Shown one piece after another: positions 59,804-64,000 of a DNA stretch of 64,000 nt. Origin of the DNA: Ascidia mentula (taxonomy: Eukaryota > Chordata > Ascidiacea > Phlebobranchia > Ascidiidae). Below the pieces are notes generated by a model. It saw only the letters and a program-made list of their open reading frames with translations. It was not told where the DNA came from and searched no databases. Position 1 is the stretch's first letter; every line of letters begins with the position of its first letter. The position numbers and the translations under genes are program-made. The stretch is taken from contig OX387204.1 of NCBI GenBank assembly GCA_947561715.1, positions 9,677,001-9,741,000 of the forward strand, written 5' to 3'.

Positions 59804-61038
59804 AATATGAACAGCATGTGCAGGAATATTTTAATTTAAAGTTAATTTAACAACCTGCTGTATTTATCGTCGTAAAAAACACACAGTTAAAACCATTGTA
59901 AATATAAACGGCATCAGAAATTTTCTTTAAATTGGTTACAAATGACTGAAAGCTTCTATATTGGCCGGATTACATTACCCACAATTAACATTTACCCCAA
60001 TTTGTTTGTGATTTAATTGTATTGAAACATGTGGACACCGCATTTTTTGTTTTTAAATACACATAATTATTATTGCATATGCGATAAATAATGCAGAAAG
60101 ATAAAGTACAAAGATATTCTTGCACACTTCATGCTTTATATTATAGCAGTTTTACTGAATATAATTAGTCTTTGATATGTTCAAACTGCTTGACGAAGCT
60201 AGGTGTCAATGTATAATCACTGAGGTCAGCCAACATACAAGTACAAAAATCAGGTAATTCTATTGACGCAAAATGGCGAAATCAAAATATTGCACAAATT
60301 TTTGCCAAGCGTGTCGAGATAAACGGTTACACCTTGCAAATATTATGTAATGTCGTCCATTATCGATTGGAAATAAGCTTGGAATGAAGGTTATACCAAA
60401 TGGTAAAACGTTTTCCAATAGCTCACCTCTTTGGCCCCAACCGGATTTTATTATATGCGTCAGCTGAATCAATCTTCGTCTGGCCGTATCCATCTTGCTA
60501 CTTGCGCATCCAGTTTTCAGGAAGTGGACGGAATAATGCGTGCAACTCCTCGTTGGGACTGTGTAGTAGCTGGTCCAATAAAATATGCAACACTTTGACC
60601 GCGCATCGACCAATCAGGTTGAGACGCGGCATTTCAGAGACAAAATATTCGAAGTTACTCATTTTTGGTCCATGTCGAACTTTTGTCTCAACCGCCCTCA
60701 CAATCGGAACCACATATTCTGTCGCCGTGTTAAACGCCGAATTGACTTCTTCAAAAGCGGTTTACCACCTTACTTCTATGTCTTAACAGAAATGAAGTTT
60801 CTGTTTGTTGTGGAGTTTATCTCCAATAAACCTATGTTATTGTTAACGGTTACCTTCAGCCTCGTACTTAAACTTGCTTGCGACTTTGAAATCCTCAACA
60901 AATGTCTGCTTTATTCTGAAAACAGCTTCCAAGTGTCCCAAATGTTTGCAAAAACATGCAAAATGATAGGACCTTTCCACAGCGGTAGCAAGTAGGCCTA
61001 GTTGTCTTTTTAAACATGTTCGCTTTGTCCACGTAGAT
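59804..61038. other. Intergenic with a coding relic
   Basis: AT-rich 3' flank of PPP1R36 to about 60240, then a GC-richer block (60260-60790) with overlapping minus-strand open frames, described separately. Confidence 0.4.
60260..60760 (-). pseudogene. Relic of an unrecognised coding sequence
   Basis: The minus strand reads VVPIVRAVETKVRHGPKMSN and GRCAVKVLHILLDQLLHSPN in one frame (about 60740-60500). It then shifts frame to TARRRLIQLTHIIKSGWGQR and NGRHYIIFARCNRLSRHAWQ (about 60475-60290). Composition is clearly more coding-like than the flanks, but stops and a frame change make it non-functional. I do not recognise the family; a retrogene or transposon remnant is most likely. Confidence 0.35.
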
Positions 61039-61223
61039 CAGTGGTTCTCAAACTGTGGTACGCGTGGTACGCGAGAGCTTTTCAAGTGGTAGGCGATATA
61101 GTCTACTCTATACAATTTGCCGCACTTTGCAAAAGCATGATGTCGGTTTTCTTGTGTATTTGTGACGCAATAGTGTCAACGTGAAATTGTTGCACTGCTG
61201 AAGTAATTCTGACATCGTGTATT

Positions 61224-61501
61224 TGCAGGGACCTAAGTTTGCAGAACGAAACACTGCCGTATATCTGACTCCTGAATCTATTAAAAACATCTGCCAAAGA
61301 AACTACCTTTGCGGCTTTTTAATTATTACACAAAACGATAAACAAACATACCTTGGTTTAATACACGTACAATGTTTCTTAACATGCGCGTAATTTGGTT
61401 CGTTCCCTCTCGTACTCTCTCTGATCTCTCCTGGCTTAAGGCCGAGCGACGGTATTTATAATATTTTCGAAAATGAGAAAAATGCGATTATTAAGGAACG
61501 T
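61224..61501 (+). repeat. 278-bp direct repeat, copy 1
   Basis: Starts TGCAGGGACCTAAGTTTGC and ends TTATTAAGGAACGT. Copy 2 is at 63263-63540, with about two base differences. Both contain the same 60-codon open frame and TATTTATAATATTTT near the 3' end. Confidence 0.93.
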
Positions 61502-63262
61502 CGATTTCGAAATTAAAAATATAAACCGATTAACACATCTGTGCGAGATTAACGCATCTGGCGAAATAGAAACGAAGCGATTGACCTACATTGCATTTGC
61601 ACTTTGTACGGAATTTCAATACACAAAAAATGACGTTTAAATAAAATAGTTTCTCTGCAGAAAGTCCCCCGCTGCGAAAGTGTTTGTTGGGTGAATGTCA
61701 AGTGTTAACGTGCGTCTTGGATTAGCACGCTGAGGTGTAATCGTGCCGAACATCTTCGTGAATCGATATATCGTTGAAACGTCCAGTAGCATTTGAACGT
61801 GCACTGAAGTTCGATGTAGATCGTTGTTGCAATCTGTAGACATTCTTGAACAAACAACAGTTAAATTTTCTAGGCCTAAGTTACTACATACTTTTCGCGC
61901 GTTATTATGACTTGTCTGGTATCTTTGAATTATTTTTTTTATTTTTACGTGACAAACAGCTTCGGTTTCTTGCAATGAAGCAAGTGGCTTTTAAATCAAG
62001 CGCTGCGATAAGAACAAGGACAGAAAACTTGAGGATAATATACAAATAATAATAGCTTTGAGTATTGTCATGTGTCAAAAGTTCGAATTAATAGTGAAAA
62101 AAATCAAACATGTCTTTAGTAATTTCCAGGATTGGCATTTAATACAGTCCACTAGGTGACGGGCTTTATGGGAAAGGTGTTGCAATGTGAAATGTAATTC
62201 GTGTTTTGGCCGTAATCACGAATCTCCCACAAGGCAAATTGTCGACACGCAGTGAAAATATATGTGTGTGATGCATCAAGCTGCGGTCTGAGGAAAATAA
62301 AAAAAAATAGTCGCATTGAAAGTTACCAGTGCAAAATGAGCTAATGGGTAAATCACTAAGCGGATTTTTAATTCACCCACTGCACAATGCATGGCTTCAG
62401 GCTCAGCAACCAAGCGTGTGGCTTCTGGTCACTTGCGAAGTTGAGGCGTCATCAGGTGCGCCGTGCGACTAGCAGTCACGTGCTGCGCTTCGGACTTGTT
62501 GTCCGGAAATGTGAAAAAGATGTGTGCATTAAGTGAATGCGTCGCGACGAGCGCGATAGCCCTGTGATTGCTCACTGAAAACACCATTCTGTATAAATGT
62601 AATTCTCCTGTTTTTTTTTCTATTGACAAGCTGATTAAATAATATAAAAGTTTACGTTTTGGAATTAACCATGACAATAACAAATCTAAAATCATTGTTA
62701 TACCGTATCCTTTATCACAGACAACAAATAGGATTATCCACGTCCGATGTTAATTCGATTTCGGGTATTAAGAAGCCGTTAGTCCCGCAATAAAAAATAA
62801 TTAATTGACGATTCGGAGTCATGTATTAATCAACGAAATTTGAAAAAGTATTTAATAATATCTGCACAACATTATATAAGGTTGACATATGACGTAACCA
62901 CTAAAATGCTGGTTAGGCATTACGTAACAATAATTAACATTTACTTACGTTTCAACAAAACATGCTTTTCAAAGCAGTTTGGCATTGAGCTTAATTATAC
63001 AACGTTTTAACGCAATAAAAAATGCACCAAACCTTTTCGAAATACCCAAGTGCTTGTTTTCTTCGTTGTACCTGTCTGCCAAAATATCTTACAGGGAACA
63101 AACCTGAAAAACTTGCTTGACATGGTTATATCTCGTTTCGTAAGTTAATTAAATTCAAAAAATATCAATAAATACAGTTTAGCTGTTTCAATTGCGCAGT
63201 TATTATTTCAGAAGGTTTAAGTTTGCGTGTCCAAATATCACGTCGGAAAAGTCAACAATTTC

Positions 63263-63540
63263 TGCAGGGACCTAAGTTTGCAGAACGAAACACTGCCGTA
63301 TATCTGACTCCTGAATCTATTAAAAACATCTGCCAAAGAAACTACCTTTGCGGCTTTTTAATTATTACACAAAACGATAAACAAACATACCTTGGTTTAA
63401 TACACGTACAATGTTTCTTAACATGCGCGTAATTTGGTTCGTTCCCTCTCGTACTCTCTCTGATCTCTCCTGGCTTAAGGCCGAGCGACGGTATTTATAA
63501 TATTTTCAAAAATGAAAAAAATGCGATTATTAAGGAACGT
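63263..63540 (+). repeat. 278-bp direct repeat, copy 2
   Basis: Near-identical to 61224-61501. It abuts the right hAT-type terminus directly (ACCACAGTTTGAGAACCACTG follows). The arrangement recalls LTRs of a small non-coding element, or a local duplication; no primer-binding site or polypurine tract was found. Confidence 0.93.
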
Positions 63541-63561
63541 ACCACAGTTTGAGAACCACTG

Positions 63562-64000
63562 TCTTAGATCATCACTCAATGAGGTGAGTGGCCGGTCATT
63601 GAGGATTCTTTCCACTTTGATCTAATGATTCCCCCACAAGATGATAAATCGCTTCAAATGTTCATGATTCTGAAGTGCCAGAATGTACTTCGTAATTTTC
63701 GTTCGGCACTGACGAAGGTGATTTCCATTACGATTAGCACATGGTTCAACCTATTTTCTTGTGGCAGGGGAATATACAGGAGAATAATTTCTCTTCTTAC
63801 TAATGGAACTCGTTTCCCGAGAAGTAATTGAAATTCTCCTATTCTGGAGCCTTTGTTTCAGCTAGCAATTTTCCATAGAATGTATTGTAACTAATGTATA
63901 TTCCCCTTCCATATATTAACAACAAACTTAGTCATGATGTGTCTAAAGTCAGGTGTTTGTCATTCTCTGTTACATATTTACACATCTGTTTGTGTGTTCA
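63562..64000. other. Intergenic, no gene supported
   Basis: A plus-strand open frame at 63625-63831 has no recognised similarity; nothing else seen. Confidence 0.35.

Larger units (their letters stand above)
61039..63561. mobile_element. Composite hAT-ended element with internal 278-bp direct repeats
   Basis: Left terminus CAGTGGTTCTCAAACTGTGG at 61039 and its complement ending CACTG at 63561. The flanking 8-mers ACGTAGAT and TCTTAGAT match at 6 of 8. The first ~185 bp match the MITE at 4628-5039 in reverse orientation, including the CAACGTGAAATTGTTGCAC block. The family resemblance stops at about 61223, where the direct repeat begins. There is no transposase. The interior 61502-63262 has no recognisable gene. 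Confidence 0.75.

Noticed and set aside
61224-63540. A standard LTR retrotransposon
   Set aside because: The repeats do not show clear TG...CA ends, no primer-binding site, polypurine tract, target duplication or coding interior was found; left as LTR-like only.

Overview
The window is eukaryotic: AT-rich DNA with GT-AG introns and animal gene families throughout, and no bacterial-style operons. The gene set (LPGAT1-like acyltransferase, Hand bHLH factor, ciliary CFAP70, GSK3, Arkadia/RNF111, PTEN, PPP1R36) is that of a bilaterian animal. Introns are short, genes span only 1-11 kb, and degenerate hAT-type MITEs and a BEL/Pao element are common. I read it as a compact invertebrate-deuterostome genome, most likely an ascidian tunicate. 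That species call is an inference of moderate confidence; nothing here proves it.

Layout: 1-4 kb holds the 5' part of an LPGAT1-like gene on the minus strand, running off the left edge. Next come a hAT MITE with an intact 8-bp target duplication (4.6-5.0 kb) and a degraded DUF4806-type gene (6.1-6.75 kb). A Hand-family gene lies at 10.4-11.65 kb on the plus strand, and a 1.15-kb element with long terminal inverted repeats and internal ~205-bp tandem repeats at 12.7-13.9 kb. A nearly complete CFAP70 gene on the minus strand (14.3-25.1 kb, at least 24 exons) hosts two copies of one MITE family. GSK3 (28.3-34.4 kb, 12 exons, 438 aa) has a hAT transposon relic in intron 4 and a related fragment in its last intron. 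RNF111/Arkadia (38.9-41.8 kb, 7 exons, 503 aa) follows a hAT MITE. Then come an inverted tRNA-derived retroposon pair with a 13-bp target duplication (44.45-45.06 kb), PTEN (47.0-50.6 kb, 12 exons, 422 aa), a TIR element (52.5-53.5 kb), a broken BEL/Pao pol (53.8-56.3 kb), PPP1R36 (to 59.8 kb) and a composite repeat (61.0-63.6 kb).

The genes do not form one pathway. GSK3 and PTEN both act in PI3K/AKT and Wnt signalling, Arkadia in TGF-beta signalling and Hand in heart and mesoderm development; CFAP70 is axonemal. Their closeness looks like ordinary gene density. Exon joins were checked by reading-frame continuity: GSK3, RNF111, PTEN and PPP1R36 from its second exon are fully in phase, and CFAP70 has one unresolved junction. 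I saw no convincing novel molecular system. The most unusual items are the inverted tRNA-SINE composite, the GSK3 N-terminus that keeps the Ser9-like site but loses the AKT-recognition arginines, the long C-terminal tail on Hand, PTEN without a PDZ ligand, and the 278-bp near-identical direct repeats inside a hAT-ended element.
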